Assembly: GCF_964355755.1 (NCBI RefSeq)
Contig: NC_092671.1
Span: 1,964,501-2,028,500, forward strand
Source: Antedon mediterranea
Lineage: Eukaryota; Echinodermata; Crinoidea; Comatulida; Antedonidae
Reading direction: 5' to 3'
DNA length: 64,000 nucleotides
The number at the start of each line of letters is the position of its first letter. Within the stretch, counting starts at the first letter, position 1. Positions 20,867 through 34,100 of this stretch are shown here, piece after piece. The notes under the pieces are model-generated. The model was not told where the DNA came from, searched no databases, and saw only the letters and a program-made list of their open reading frames with translations. A program made the position numbers and the translations under genes.

Positions 20867-23582
20867 CTGCGGAAAATATAACAATCACACACTATTGAAC
20901 CATCAAAATCAACAAAAGTAATATAAATAAGACATTACAAATGTATCAGTTACAGTACGGTGAAATAACGACAACGTTATGTAATAAGCTTGGTACTAGG
21001 ACGTTACGTACACAACGTAGCGAGACGTACGCAAAACGCAGCGACGTACGCAAAACGCAATTACTTTTTTTCGATCACAGTGATGAGTAAAATCAGTTAA
21101 GCTTGGTTCCCACTAGAACGTAACGCAAGGACGTAAACGCAACGCAAGCGTTTTAACCAATGACCAGCGAAGTTATAGACAGTTAGCAACCACAAGCGAA
21201 TAAGCCATCGCTTGTGATTGGTCAATTCACTTGCGTTGCGTTGCGTCCTTGTGTTGCGTCGCTAGTGGGAACCACGCTTAAAGCTTGGTTCCCACTAGCG
21301 ACGCAATCTACGCAACGTAAGCAAATGCCCTTCTAATAATTGTGTTTGGCCCCGTCTGCGTGAAATCAAACCTACGATGTTTGCAGCACTATTGCGTCGT
21401 CGGTTCCCACTTGTGATTACGCAATGCAACACTTTGCGTCAATACGTTGCTGCGTTGCCTTCTAGTGGGAACCACTAATTATGGATACCAAGCATTACGT
21501 TACGTTTACGTCGCTCCTAGGTCGTTTTCTAATAGGCGCCAGTGAATTGACCAATCACAAGCACTATTCTGATGATGTATTGCTGGTCGAATTATAGGTT
21601 GGAGGCAAAACAAACCTTAACCTTTTAAAATTTAATAACGTTTTTATTATAACGACATGGCACGAATTAATATAAGAATTTTTATATAAAAGTAGCTTAT
21701 ATGTAAATCAATATTTTTTATATCTTTTTCTTTGCTCGTACCATTTTTAGATTTTTACCGGTCTTTGTAATACAATATTTTCAGACTTGTTTCAGAACCG
21801 TTTCTTTTGACTTTTGTGAAATGATCATTTTTGTTCGATGTGATAACTTTCATCAAAATGGGCTATTAAAAGTCTGATTTTATAATCTTTAGTTTTCACA
21901 CATCTTTAAACCGATTTTTAAAATTCTTTGATATTCCATGTTTAATGTCTAAATCGTAGAGGTCTTCATCTCCATGATTATAATTATGGAGACTAGGAAC
22001 ATGTTATTGTTACCATGATTACAGTCTTAGCGGAATGTTACGATTTCACCGAGAATCATGCAGGAAATTAGGGATGTCATCCTATTCAATTCTGTTATTG
22101 ACACGACGGAATGATATAGATTTCCTCAATAATAACACGTATGAGAATCTTTGCTATATGACTATTTTAATGCAAACATTTTGCGGATTTGAAATGTGCT
22201 TTTAATAGGACTTTACCGCCAAAGGGAATAATAATAATACACGTTTGTATGAACTGGAAACGTATTTTTTTCTTCCCAGAATGGGGCATTTGGGCATAAA
22301 TAACAAAGAGATAGATCTAACAAGTGTTTCAAAATAATGTCGAGTGTTCAGAATACGAAAAAACGGCAAGGATTCGCCATCATGTGTTTTAAAAAGCAGG
22401 ACTTGTTACCGTTAAATTAGTCTGTATTCATTGTCTTTTTTATGTTGGCGTTTCCATATTTATCTTTTTGCTAATATTAATTAATACCTAAAACAATGAA
22501 GGCGTGTCAAGCACAAAATAGTAAAGGGAATGTGTGTGTAAACAATGAAGGCGTGTCAAGCACAACATAGTAAAGGGAATGTGTGTGTAAAGATGACCGC
22601 AAAGCATCATACCGCAATTATGATTCGATAAATATTACTAATTAGCTAGTAAATATTTATAAGACAGAATTTTATTTATCTTTTTGAGAGTTGGGAAGGA
22701 AGGGGTAAAAGGGGGGCGGGGAGGGCGGGGGGTTGGTTACAAAATCGTCATGACAACATCATTGTTGATAAAGATGCCATAAATATGACCAATATCTATA
22801 AGTACCTGATATGGTATACTTGTGACGGCAAGAACAATAGTAATGACAACCAACAAGTAACTAAAACTGGCATGAATGCCTTTCACCATGTCCTTCTGTT
22901 TCAGGTAGCCCTGTAAGTTCCTTGGACACGATGACACCAAACGTTCACGAAGAATCCTTAAACAACGAATAACAGTTATGTTACAAACAGTTAATATAAT
23001 AAGCATAGTCGCTAGTTCACACAGCGTCCAACCGTCGTATAATATCCGTACATCTGAGGCACCGTTCGAAAAATTCGGCCGATAGATCGGTTTATTAACA
23101 CTGGTATAATGATCTATGTCCGACATTAGCCGGATGCTAGCAAACAATAGTGAATATATTGAGCATACTAGAAATAGTTTGATTAAGCAAGTGTTCGAGT
23201 TGTACTTCTCGTAGAAAAATGGTGTTTGTATAGCTAAAAAACGTTCGATTCCCGCCGCTACAACAAGAAGATGCGATAACCGCTCAAAAAATGTTTCCAC
23301 AAAAATAAAATATGTGTAACCTCCTAATTCGTTTGATGATGTTTTTGACGTGTGTAAAATAAACCATCCTATTCCAGCGAATATCACCCAGCAACCGTCA
23401 CAAATTGCTAAGGATAGGGCCATAACCATTGGCGTTTTCGAATTGACAGAGTGTCTAAAAAGGTGCCTAGCGAGAAGAATAATCCAAATAGTGTTACATA
23501 AAATACCAAAACTTAGCATTATAGGTGATATAACAGCGTCTATATCCAACAAAACATCGCTCTTTGAACCGTTTCCACTCAT
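20672..23582 (-). CDS. Class A (rhodopsin-like) GPCR, 2 exons, 323 aa, ligand unknown
   Basis: Exons are 23582-22806 (259 codons, donor GTACTT) and 20866-20672 (acceptor TTTTCCGCAG, 65 codons), joined in phase 0. Seven membrane segments can be laid out: TM1 with Asn in FGILCNTIWIILL; TM2 with Asp in ALSLAICD; TM3 ending in ERF, the E/DRY motif; TM5 around LATMLIILTVCNITVI; TM6 with Pro in AVTSIPY; TM7 with the complete NPLVY motif. N-terminal NGS is a glycosylation site. The usual TM4 Trp and TM3-start Cys are not obvious. The exon 1-2 join falls at the TM6/extracellular loop 3 boundary. 'ERFLAIQTPFFY' is faintly like prostanoid receptors, but the NPxxY is not, so I leave the ligand class open. 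Confidence 0.85.
20980..21478. mobile_element. Cluster of small TTAA-flanked elements, family C
   Basis: 21097-21281 is a full copy: TTAA, AGCTTGGTTCCCACTAG…CTAGTGGGAACCACGCTTAA. A second copy (21278-21477) shares the junction TTAA, and a degenerate one precedes (20985-21090). The interior is rich in ACGCAACGCAAGGACG and contains TGTGATTGGTCAATTC. Non-coding. Confidence 0.75.
21479..22500. other. GPCR intron sequence
   Basis: AT-rich, no coding signal or recognisable mobile element. Confidence 0.4.
22494..22594. repeat. ~53-bp direct duplication
   Basis: 'acaatgaaggcgtgtcaagc' followed by 'agtaaagggaatgtgtgtgt' occurs twice in tandem inside the GPCR intron. Confidence 0.9.
22806..23582 (-). 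CDS. GPCR exon 1 (TM1-TM6)
   Basis: ATG at 23580-23582. Reading through the donor gives a 281-codon open frame, but the family pattern requires splicing after IPYQ. Confidence 0.85.
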
Positions 23583-24399
23583 GGCTGTTTCGCGATATCG
23601 TCATACACTACTTTCACTACAGTCTACAGTGCATTCAATAGCTTACGCTACTCTAGTAAGGAATGTTGCATTGTTGCAAGAGGATAATCGTACACGGCTT
23701 AATTGAGACGAAATTATGGCCCACCACCCGGACCTTGAAAGTCTTCTTGAGTATCTGGCTGCTCCTCGTCGTCGGCAAGCCAACTAACTACTCCATGTCA
23801 GACTGCGCATGTTTGTTTTTCTATGAATCTCTCATTAGTAACAATTTAATTTCTACGTAGCACGCCATAGTTTCTCGTTGATATCATAATTGCATGTATT
23901 CTTCGTACCAATTAGACGCAAAATGCATTATAGATACAACTTCACAAACCTCTCAAGACTTCAATGATATTTACGACAAAATAAATTATTTCCACTGCGC
24001 GATAAACTCGATTTGTATTTCCATGTGAAACATAACAAACAAACAAACAAACAAACAAACAAGACACTGTTCACACAGTATTATTAATCACTTGTTTTAT
24101 TATAATATTTATTATTCATTCAATATTCACCACGAAGAAAATAGCAGCAGAAGACAGCGTATAAAGAAATTCAAATATGATATAAATTCATAAATTTAAT
24201 TATTATTAACACTAAATCTGAAATGTAGACATTTCTGTGTATTTCTTTATGCTAAAACGGATACAAAATACACTGTGTTATAATTTCTTTAGAAAATTAT
24301 TTGTCCTTAGTCAAGAAAATATCAATAATTAGTTACCGTTATTTACAAGCCTAGATACTATATCAAGCTCACGTATTGACATTCGGTTACCAAAATACG

Positions 24400-24940
24400 C
24401 CAGTGACATTTAAAAGAACTACAATTTTACGCGCACTTTAAAAGTCTGATACAATATTATACGCCTGTGAGCTATAGAAGTTGCGCGCGTTCAAAAGCTG
24501 ATGAATGTCAGTAACATAACAGAAAACATAAATTCTGAAGCGCGCGTTTAAATGGCGATGAATCGTCAGTGACATTGCGGAAATCAATTTGACGCGCGCG
24601 TTCAAATGATGTTGAGTCGTCAGTGACATCGCGGATATAAATTTGACGCGCGCGCTTAAATGGTGATAAATCGTCAGTGACATTGCGGAGATCAATTTGA
24701 CGCGCGCGTTCATTTGCTGTTGAGTCGTCAGTGACATCGCGGATATCAATTTGACGCGAGCGTTCAAATGCTGTTGAATCGTCAGTGAAATCACGGAAAA
24801 CCTCAATTTTGAAGCGTACGTTTAAATTATGTAATGATGAATCGTCAGTGACATCACTAAAGTCAATTCGAAACGCGCGTTCAAATACTGGCGAGTCGTC
24901 AGTGACATTACGGAAAAACGCACGCGTCAAACAGGATCTC
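24400..24940 (-). repeat. 54-bp minisatellite with an open frame, CpG-rich
   Basis: At least seven units with CGTCAGTGACAT(T/C)GCGG at 24564, 24618, 24672, 24726, 24780, 24843 and 24897. Spacing is 54, 54, 54, 54, 63, 54 bp. Every step is a multiple of three, so two minus-strand frames stay open. One gives an 18-residue unit like DVTDDSTAFERSRQIDIR (24508-25011), the other MSLTTQQHLNARVKLISA (24438-24806). GCGCGCG runs stand out from the AT-rich surroundings. It lies about 1 kb upstream of the GPCR start. I see no splice context or homology, so I call it a minisatellite rather than a gene. Confidence 0.75.
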
Positions 24941-25591
24941 TTTGTGACAATTTTTTCGTAGCTAAATATTAAAATATTCGCCGAATTCGCGTAAAAATAC
25001 GTAAAAAACAATCTATGGTGAACTTGAGAAAGTATCTTGAAGAAGGGATATTGACATTTTTGTTGTAATTATGTCTTTTACATGTTTATTTAATTCATGT
25101 AACTTGTAACTTATATCCACATGGATTTGCAGCCGCTTCTTTTGTAAATTGCAATTATTTTGTCAATAAATGTCAAAAACACTTTATCATGTACATTATG
25201 ACGTCATACGCCATGAACAAAAGTGTTTGGTTTGTTATTAATTTAACAAAGAAACTAGTTTCTGTCTATTTTAGTGATATGAAAATATTTCCTAGAATAC
25301 TAAATAAAAATTCATGACATTAAATAAGTGTATATATCATATAAATAAATAAAATGCCTATAATTAAATAAATAAATGTTATATTACATTCGATAGGCCT
25401 ATTCAATATAAATTCGATATGAAAAGAAATTAAAATTCCGACTTAATTTCAAAATGCAGCAACATCATTTTTGTTCAAAAACACATAAATATAGGCAGTT
25501 TTACAAAAAGTCTTACATCAATATCGAAGTACATTATAACTGAAGCAGAGCTTAGCCAGTATGCTATTTGTGAGATTCTGTGTTTCGTATT

Positions 25592-26035
25592 AAGCTTGGT
25601 TTCCACTAGGAAGCAACGCAATCGAAAATTAATTTACCAATCACAGCACGATGGATCATCCTAGTGTGAACGATGCTTTATGAGACTATTTGCACGTTTC
25701 GAAATACACTGGAGGACTAACCCTGTTTTCCATTGAATTTATTCACGAAAATTGAAAGAAAGGTTTTTTATCCAATTTTTGTTATGCCAAAAGTGTACAA
25801 CCAATCAGAGCTTAGGGTTGGAATTTATCAAAATTAAGGCAGGGTGTTGTTCGTCTTAGATTTAAGACAAAATTAAGCAAATATTTTTGCTTAGTATTAT
25901 TAATAAATCCGACTTAAGCAAAATCAGGGATTTAAGGCAAAGTTAAGACGATTTTTTTGCTAAGCAAGTTTGCTAAATCCGGCCCAGGAATGTTGGAATC
26001 GTGCGAATTAATCCGCCTAGTGGAAACCCGGCTTC
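25592..26035. mobile_element. Family C-like inverted-repeat element
   Basis: Ends AAGCTTGGTTTCCACTAGG and CCTAGTGGAAACCCGGCTTC form terminal inverted repeats around ~440 bp of non-coding DNA with internal 'cttaagcaaa' repeats. Confidence 0.6.
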
Positions 26036-26900
26036 AGGATTGTTTAATATTAGCCCAGTCAATCTACGACGCAATTTAACCCCTATTAAGGGGACATCGG
26101 GGGACTAACAAGTCTAACTAAGAAAGTGTTACTTTAAAATGGGTGTCGAAAAAGTGTTGCCCATAATGCTAAAACACACACCACGTATATAGTTCTGAAA
26201 AGAACAGTTTTCATAACTATATAGATGGTGCATCGCAAACTTTATATCAACATATTGATTTCGCCATGCAAACCTTCAAACAATAATACAAGAGAATACA
26301 AAGTTTGTCCTTAGATATGGATTAATACAAGTAATATTGTTTGTCCATAACGAAATTGTATAATAGTACATACTTGTGTACATCAAGGTAAATACAAATG
26401 TCGGTTTAAATATGTAGAGACGTTTAAATATTATTTAATTAATAGTAAAATAATCAATTAACAAGGTCTGAATAAAAATCACATCATTATAAACACATCC
26501 AGTGTGCAGTTATACTCTTTTCAATCTTTTTTTAAATATTTTTTTTTAGTTCTTAGTCCTTTGGTGATTTATATAATGCAATATAATGTAATTAATTAAT
26601 TTTGTATTTATATGAATAATAGTAATTAAGTATTATTCATAAAGTTGAATATGAAACATAGATCTTCATTTTCAGATGTTTGGCTTCTTTTCTGGCTTCC
26701 ACTTAAACAATAAGCTAACCTTGCTTCTTCCGCAGTTAGATAATATATTTGTAGATATCATGATTCACTAATGTACAATACACACAGGAGTGTGAATTGG
26801 CCCAAACATACAGTATTCTATAACAGTACTTTACACTGTAAATAACATGACAAAATAAGATAAAATACAATGACTACTAAATAAATTGTACGTATAAGCC
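26036..26900. other. 3' flank / probable 3' UTR of the ANKIB1-like gene
   Basis: AT-rich sequence downstream of the stop codon; no other gene seen. No clear poly(A) signal could be chosen. Confidence 0.4.
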
Positions 26901-28129
26901 TCATATATACATTTGCCATCCTGTAGTGCTGTCCTCATGTAATGGCCACTCACTTTCATGGTTCCTGCTGCCAGCAGAATAAACTCTTGCCCTCGAGGTC
27001 ATCTGGATGTCAACGTCTGACACATCCTCCCCTGTATTTGAAGGCAATTCCTTTGCTGTGTCCAAGATACTTTGATACCTACGACTTTCGTTTGCCTGAG
27101 CAATACGTTGTTCTTTAATCTGCTCATCCGACATCTTTTGCCAGACATCCTCATTCTTTTTCGGATGTTTTTGTTCAGTATCTGGATAAAGAGAGGAAGT
27201 TATTTTTCTGCAAACTTTAGGAGATCGTTTTGGCGAGCTAGGCCACGAAGCAGAACTCTCTGTATCATCTCGTAGCTTCCAAGGTGAATTATCATCTTTT
27301 ACTTTACTATAGGACGGATTAAACACATCAGTTTCACTGCTGGTTGACTTCTTCTTCCACAATCTTGCTTGCGGTTTTGTCGCTATGACATCATCATTGC
27401 ACTTGAAACTAAGTTTCTCTTCGTAAAGTTTTCTACATCCATCTTCAGACTCTCCTTCGGACTTGCTTCCAGTTTTCGGAATTTTTGAAGGTTTTCTTTC
27501 TTTTTTCCGTGCACCGAGTTCTTTTTTCTGTCCATTTTGATGTTCTGCCACAAGTTCCGTAACCTGTCCTTGAACCTTTTTCATTTCTTCTCGTATTCGT
27601 TCAAACTCAGATTCCAATTCGTGGCAGAGATCTAAATTGACCTTTGACATTTTCTCAGACCTGTTGTCACCTGAAGCACTCGTGGAATGTGGAGTGCGTA
27701 CTTGTGCGTGCATCGATCTAGGCCTGTAGGAATGTGAAGCGTTCTCTTTACTTTTCTTGGTTGATTTTAAAGACTTTGTTTGGTGATCTCCTTTAGACGT
27801 TCTGCTACTCTCTGAACTTTTAACATGTCCACGACTTCGTTCCTTATTTCTTTTAGAATCCAGAGAAGAATAAGACGGATCTGAATTACTCCTTCTTTTT
27901 TCATGTTGACCTGTTATTTCTCTTTTTTTACAATCTCTTTTGGCTAGAGTTGATTCTAATTTACTGCTCTCCTTAAACAGTTTATCAAAGTCTATGTCCA
28001 TTGACATATCGGTATCTGCAACATTTGACATCTTCTTACTCTTAGATGATAAAGGATTATTAGACGCCAATTTGTCAAATTTAGTCTGAGCAAGCTCGAA
28101 GTCTAATTGAAATACCTCATTTGTAGCAT
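26901..28129 (-). CDS. ANKIB1: ANKIB1 last exon: long basic Ser-rich tail
   Basis: Acceptor after T9 (TTTTTTTTTAG), 409 codons with TGA at 26901-26903. Low-complexity Lys/Ser/Arg-rich. One predicted coiled coil is about [20 protein letters not shown]. It is not recognisably similar to the vertebrate ANKIB1 tail. The join to the RBR part rests on phase and strand only. Confidence 0.8.
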
Positions 28130-31100
28130 CTAAAAAAAAATGAAGATATCATCACAAAGAAAACTTTACGGTGAAATTTTAGTTACATTGAAAATAAATT
28201 GATATGGATTGTGTCAGAATTACTCTACTTACTGCAGTAACTAAATATTTCTGCCGAAATAACATTTGATATTATTTCGTTTCAATGTAGAACCTAATAA
28301 GGCAGTTATTGCAACAAACGTTGTTTATATTTACCTTAAAAATTACTGCAGTAGAATGATTTCGAAAATAATTGTTTCATAATATCCAAATCAAATACGT
28401 AATAATTGTAGTTCTAATTCTTAAGAATTTTAGTTATAATTCTTGTTTTTTTTTAGATAAATAAATTAAATGAATTTTATTTATATTTCTATATAATTAT
28501 GTATAAATATTGGATTTCAAATAACACCATATTTTTTTATTTTATTTTATTCATTTCGGCAATAAACATAAAATAATAATTACAAAAAACATAAATATAT
28601 ATATATATATATGAAAAACAAGACACGAGGCCGAGGAAAGACAAAAGCATTAAACAAACGCTGTCACCGGTAAGGTGTGTCTCTCCAACACATAAATAAC
28701 AAATAACAAGAATATATACAAATATAGTAGACATATCATTTCATTTAAAAATTTAAAAAGTTTCTCTCCGAGATTTAAAATATAGCTTTAGAGATAATTT
28801 AAAATTAATAAAAGAACCATTAACAAAAATATCACGAATCTGATTGGGTATGGAATTCCAAGTTCTAGTGAATCTGGTCGGGATGCAAAATTTTGACATA
28901 TCATTACTGGAGCGAAGATGCTTGAAAGTGAGAGTATCATGACGATTATTAACTATGAGTAAATTATAAATAATAGATCTTTGATGATAAAGTAAAACAT
29001 TGCAAACAAATAGAACAGTATAACAATCTCTAATAGCGATTGTAGATGGGATATCAAGAGTGTCTAGTCTCCCCTCATATGACTGTTCCTGACGACGTTG
29101 ATGTAAGATCAACCGGGTGGCCCATCTCTGGATTTGCTCAATCATTTGAATTTGACATATGCGATAAGGGTACCACACCTCGCAACAGTACTTTATATGA
29201 GGGAGGACTAGACACTGGTATAATTTTAAAAGAACGGGTGTAGAACAACCACCAGCAATTGCTCTAACAAGACCCAGTGTTCTATTACACTTATTTACAA
29301 CCTCATGGACTTGTTTAGACCATGACAAATCATCGGATATGTACACACCAAGAATTTTCAGATGTTTAACATGTGCAATAACCTGATCGTTAAGTACATA
29401 GTCATTAGAAGATGGAGCTCTCCTTCTATCGATAGACAAGATGTTACATTTAGTAGGGTTTAAAATAAGTTTGTTTAAAATTGACCATTCAGAGATTTTG
29501 TACACATATATGTAAAAAAATGTAAATCAAATATGAAAATAACATAATGAACATTCTTCATAATGTATTTAAATGAATTTATAAATTAAAAATCAAAGAT
29601 TTCACTTTCAAATTACCTAAATTTATATATATTGTGTAAATATTTGACTTGATATAGAAGCACCTGTTTCATTTCACAGACAAAAAATCAATAAAAGGAA
29701 ATAGCAGACCTCCCAGAGATATTCAAACGAAACAGACAGAATCTTAATGGATGGACTGTTTATTTTAAATAATTAAAAATGAATTAGTCACAACATAATG
29801 GGTAATTTAATGTGTCTATATTTATGTAGATAATGAACAGTTAGCTAGTTACTTATTGATGCTTAAGATGGGGACAATGACAAGGTGTGTTTGGTGTTCT
29901 ATATTTAGAATTCTTTGTGTCTATATTTAGATAATGAGCAAAGTTTAATTAGTTACTTCTTGAAGCTTAAGTTGGGCACAATGAAAATGTGTGTTTGGTA
30001 TTCTATATTTAGAATTCTATGACACACCTTCAGAATGGGTAAGGCTAATTCTATTCATGAATCACTTGCATAATAATTCTATTTAGAACACTTCCTTAAA
30101 ATATACCAAAGTTTTTTGTGCTGGGAGATTCTGTGAAACACATTTAAATCTTTGAAGTATTTTTAGATTTTATTTGTTGGTTGCTAAGTAAGGTTTTACT
30201 ACAGATGTATAGTGACTGGCGCCTTGCTGCCAGTAAGGCCTGGTAGGTCTAATGAAGCATGTAACATACAATACAATAATCAATAATTATACAATTTACC
30301 TTTTGAATCTGGTTCTGCTAAATGTTCGTTTGTTTGTTTTGTCTTTTTTTCATATGCGTCATGGCTGGACACAATATCTACAATACAAAACATGTAATTA
30401 GCAGTTGCATTTTTCTAGGAAACATACCAGCGCAGAATGATTCTCAAATGTAGTTTAAATCATTATCAGTACCATTCTGATACTCAATGATTCATACTGG
30501 GTATGAATGCGTGCAGTAGTAAACATTGTTTAAAAAAACGTTTAAAAGCTTGTTTTCTCTGATAACATATATACACAAAATAATAAAGACAGTCACTAAC
30601 AGTATATATAATATTACAAACATTTTTTGAAGGATTGTTTCATTATTAAAAAATTTAACTAATGGTTGAATACATTGATTACAAATGGTATGATGGTAAA
30701 ACCTTAGTGTCCTCGCTATTACTATAATATATTCAACATATTAACAGTGGCAGATAAAGGGGAATGGCGGAAAAATGGTCAAATTGCAGTTATAGGATTC
30801 ATCTCATCACACATCCCCTGCCTCACTTGGATCTGCCATTGGGTGTGTATTGAACTATGACCTCCCACAAGTCTTCCCCTTTCCCACTTGGATCTGCGAA
30901 TGGATGTGTATCAAACTACAATCTCTCTTACCTTCGTCAACTAGTTCTTTCATTTCAGGAGGTACTGCCTGATCTGATTGAAAACTGAAAGATATTAAAT
31001 ATGAAACAATTATTTATCAGAAAGAACTTGCAAACATCCTAGATTTGCTAAAAGTTACACAAAAAAAAAAGGAAAAAAAAAGGAACTTTAGTTTGTAGGC

Positions 31101-34100
31101 AGAGTGGAAAAGTAAACAAACAATAGTTTTCGTTTCTATTTTATTGGTTGCTCTGTCTTTGTTGTATTGTATTAATGCTGTGGGGCGCGGTAGCATAGGA
31201 CTTCTGACCGCGACCTACGCTCGTCGCATTGCTTTGAGCATTAAGCGCTATACAAGATTAACATTATTATTTTATTACTAATATTAGAAACTATAAGACA
31301 TTTGAATTTATCAGTTAATGCGTGAAGTTTTAATTAAGCAAAGTGACAATAATTTCCAACACCACACTAACAACAGATACTTTGATTTGATATCTCATTG
31401 CATTGATCTTACTTACATGGTGATAGACTATGAATATAAAGAAAGTGAATTTCATATACAATTTTAATCTAAAATCATAGATTTATTAATTTTAAAAAAC
31501 AAAAACAATTTTACAAAATTACATTTTAAAAATCTTATATTTACACATTTTATTTAGCTTTATTATTTATTTTGCATTACTTATTATTATATATTTATTT
31601 TTAAAAGATTTATTTGAATATCTATCTTTGTTTTGGATTTCCCCCTCCCCCTCCCCCTTCTCTTTATGGCATTTTATTCACCTACTTATTTCATTTTTCA
31701 ACAGTCTTCATTCTTTGTCAAGCTTATTTTATTTTCAAATTTGTAATTTCTTTTTTCTTGTTATTCCTTTTTTGGACGTAAATAAATATGAATTTAAATT
31801 AATTAATAGGAAACTAGAAATTATTAATTAAATTTAGATATTAGAACCATTATTTTATGACTATTGTAACTCTTCTACACAAATCTCATATAAGCTTTAG
31901 CACATCCAGCTTTATTAAGATAGAATATCAATAGCTTTTACTATATTAATGATTAAGTGCCAATTCCTTATACTGTACTACATCTAGTTCAAACTCATTT
32001 AACCTTTTTGTAATAACCTGCTCTGGATGAGATGATTCTTTGTCAAATCTAAGCCAGGTTGAAATACAAAATACATTCTATTTGTTGTCTTGTTCAAGAT
32101 AAGTAAACAAATTGTTTTGTTAATGACTGATTATTGAAAATGTTTTTTTTAAATGCTAGAGATAAATTGTAGCATATCAATCATTAGCAATTCAAGTAAT
32201 AGAAGTTATTTAATGAATTTGCCAACAGCTAGGCCGCATTAATCTCTGAGAAATGTTATACATACACCATTACTTACAATATAAATTTAAAAACTTGCAG
32301 AAGACAAAGTTCATGTGTAAAAAAAATAGGATCCAGTCAGTCGTCAGGGGACAAATTTAAAAAAAAAAACCTTGTGGAAGCCAAGGTTCATGTGTAATAA
32401 AAAATTAGGATCCAGTTCCCAGTCAGAGGAAAAAAATGTCAAAAATAGATGTTCGCAAGTGCTCAAAGCAGTTAAAGCCCCATTCCCTACGTTTTTTAGA
32501 TCTAATTTAAGATCACAAACTATATTTAATGTAAAAATAATACTATATGGTCCTATTGCGATAACTTTTTTCGTCTTTAAACGGTTAAAAATGTGAAAAA
32601 TAAGTCGATTCTAATAATTATAGCGGCCTGCTATAAATCCCAAAATGCATTGCGCGCGGATTGATATTTTTGTTTTTCACCTGTAATTCGCCCACTTTTC
32701 GATCGATCGTGAGGCCAAAACAAATGGAAGACTCCTAACTTTTCAGCGAAAATACCGGGTTTTCCCCAATTTGTATCAACGGAGTCTGGCAAAAATAGAA
32801 AGACAATTAATGCAGCAACTATACAACGTCAGGCTAGGTATATAGCTCGCATACGATGTTCGTACGTTACCGATGTTTACCAGCTAGGCCTACAAAACTA
32901 AGCCTAGCTAGGCTAGGCCTAAGACCGTCCACGAGAGGTCGATCGCCGCGAGCTACTTAGGTAGTGCATTGTTTCTCACTTTTTATCATAATTTACCATA
33001 AAATGTACATTTAAGACAAGGAATGACATGGTTTAATGTTTTTAAAGTGATATATATGTATTATTTTCCAAAAAACGTCCAAAATTGCAGGGAAAGGGTC
33101 TTTAAGACAGCTGTAATCCTGCTCCATAATATTGGCAAGGGTTCGATTCTCGAGACCAAAACAGTAGACTCAGTGCACACAAAATATTTGTTTTACTTTA
33201 AAGTACCTAGTACATCTTTCAAGACAAGTAGGCAGTTACCCTGGTGTGTTGGCTCACTCAGCTCTTGGACAGATAAAAGAGTGCCTGAATTAGCAGTACT
33301 GACATGATGTGACCCTTAGATGAGAAATGTAGTTAGATAGTGTAACATCTAAGTCCACAACGCCATGAGCAATGATCGGTATGGTATGGCGCTATACAAA
33401 CGGACATTATCGTGTGTTAGGGTCCCCGGAGTAGAGTTGTTTAACAAAAGAGAAGAAAATTGATCATGTAATTATAATTAGATTAGATCAGAATTGATTA
33501 ATATTTACCTTGAAGTGATGCCCTCCGTTTGCTGCATCAACAGCTGCTGGGAAAGCTCAAAAGCTCGCAACAAACCTTCACTTATTCCTGATGAATCTAT
33601 AAATAGTAACATTAGCCATGTCATTAGAATATATAAATAGTAACATGAACATTAGGCGTGTCAATAGAATCTATAAATAGTAACATTAGTCATGTCATTA
33701 GAATCTATAAATAGTATCATGAACATTAGCTATGTCAATAGAATCTATAAATAGTAACATGAACATTAGAATCTATAAATAGTAACATGAACATTAGCCT
33801 TGTCAATAGAATCTATAAATAGTAACATGAACATTAGAATCTTATGAACATTAGCCATGTCAATAGAATCTATAAATAGTAACATTAGCCATGTCAATAG
33901 AATCTATAAATAGTAACATGAACATTAGCCATGTCATTAGAATCTATAAATAGTAACATGAACATTAGCCATGTCAATAGAATCTATAAATAGTAAACAT
34001 GAACATTAGCCATGTCAATAGAATCTATAAATAGTAACATGAACATTAGCCATGTCAATAGAATCTATAAATAGTAACATGAACATTAGCCATGTCAATA

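Noticed and set aside
22737-22805. Extension of GPCR exon 1 to its in-frame end
   Set aside because: The extension lacks TM7. A donor GTACTT after IPYQ and an in-phase exon with NPLVY at 20866 give a complete receptor.
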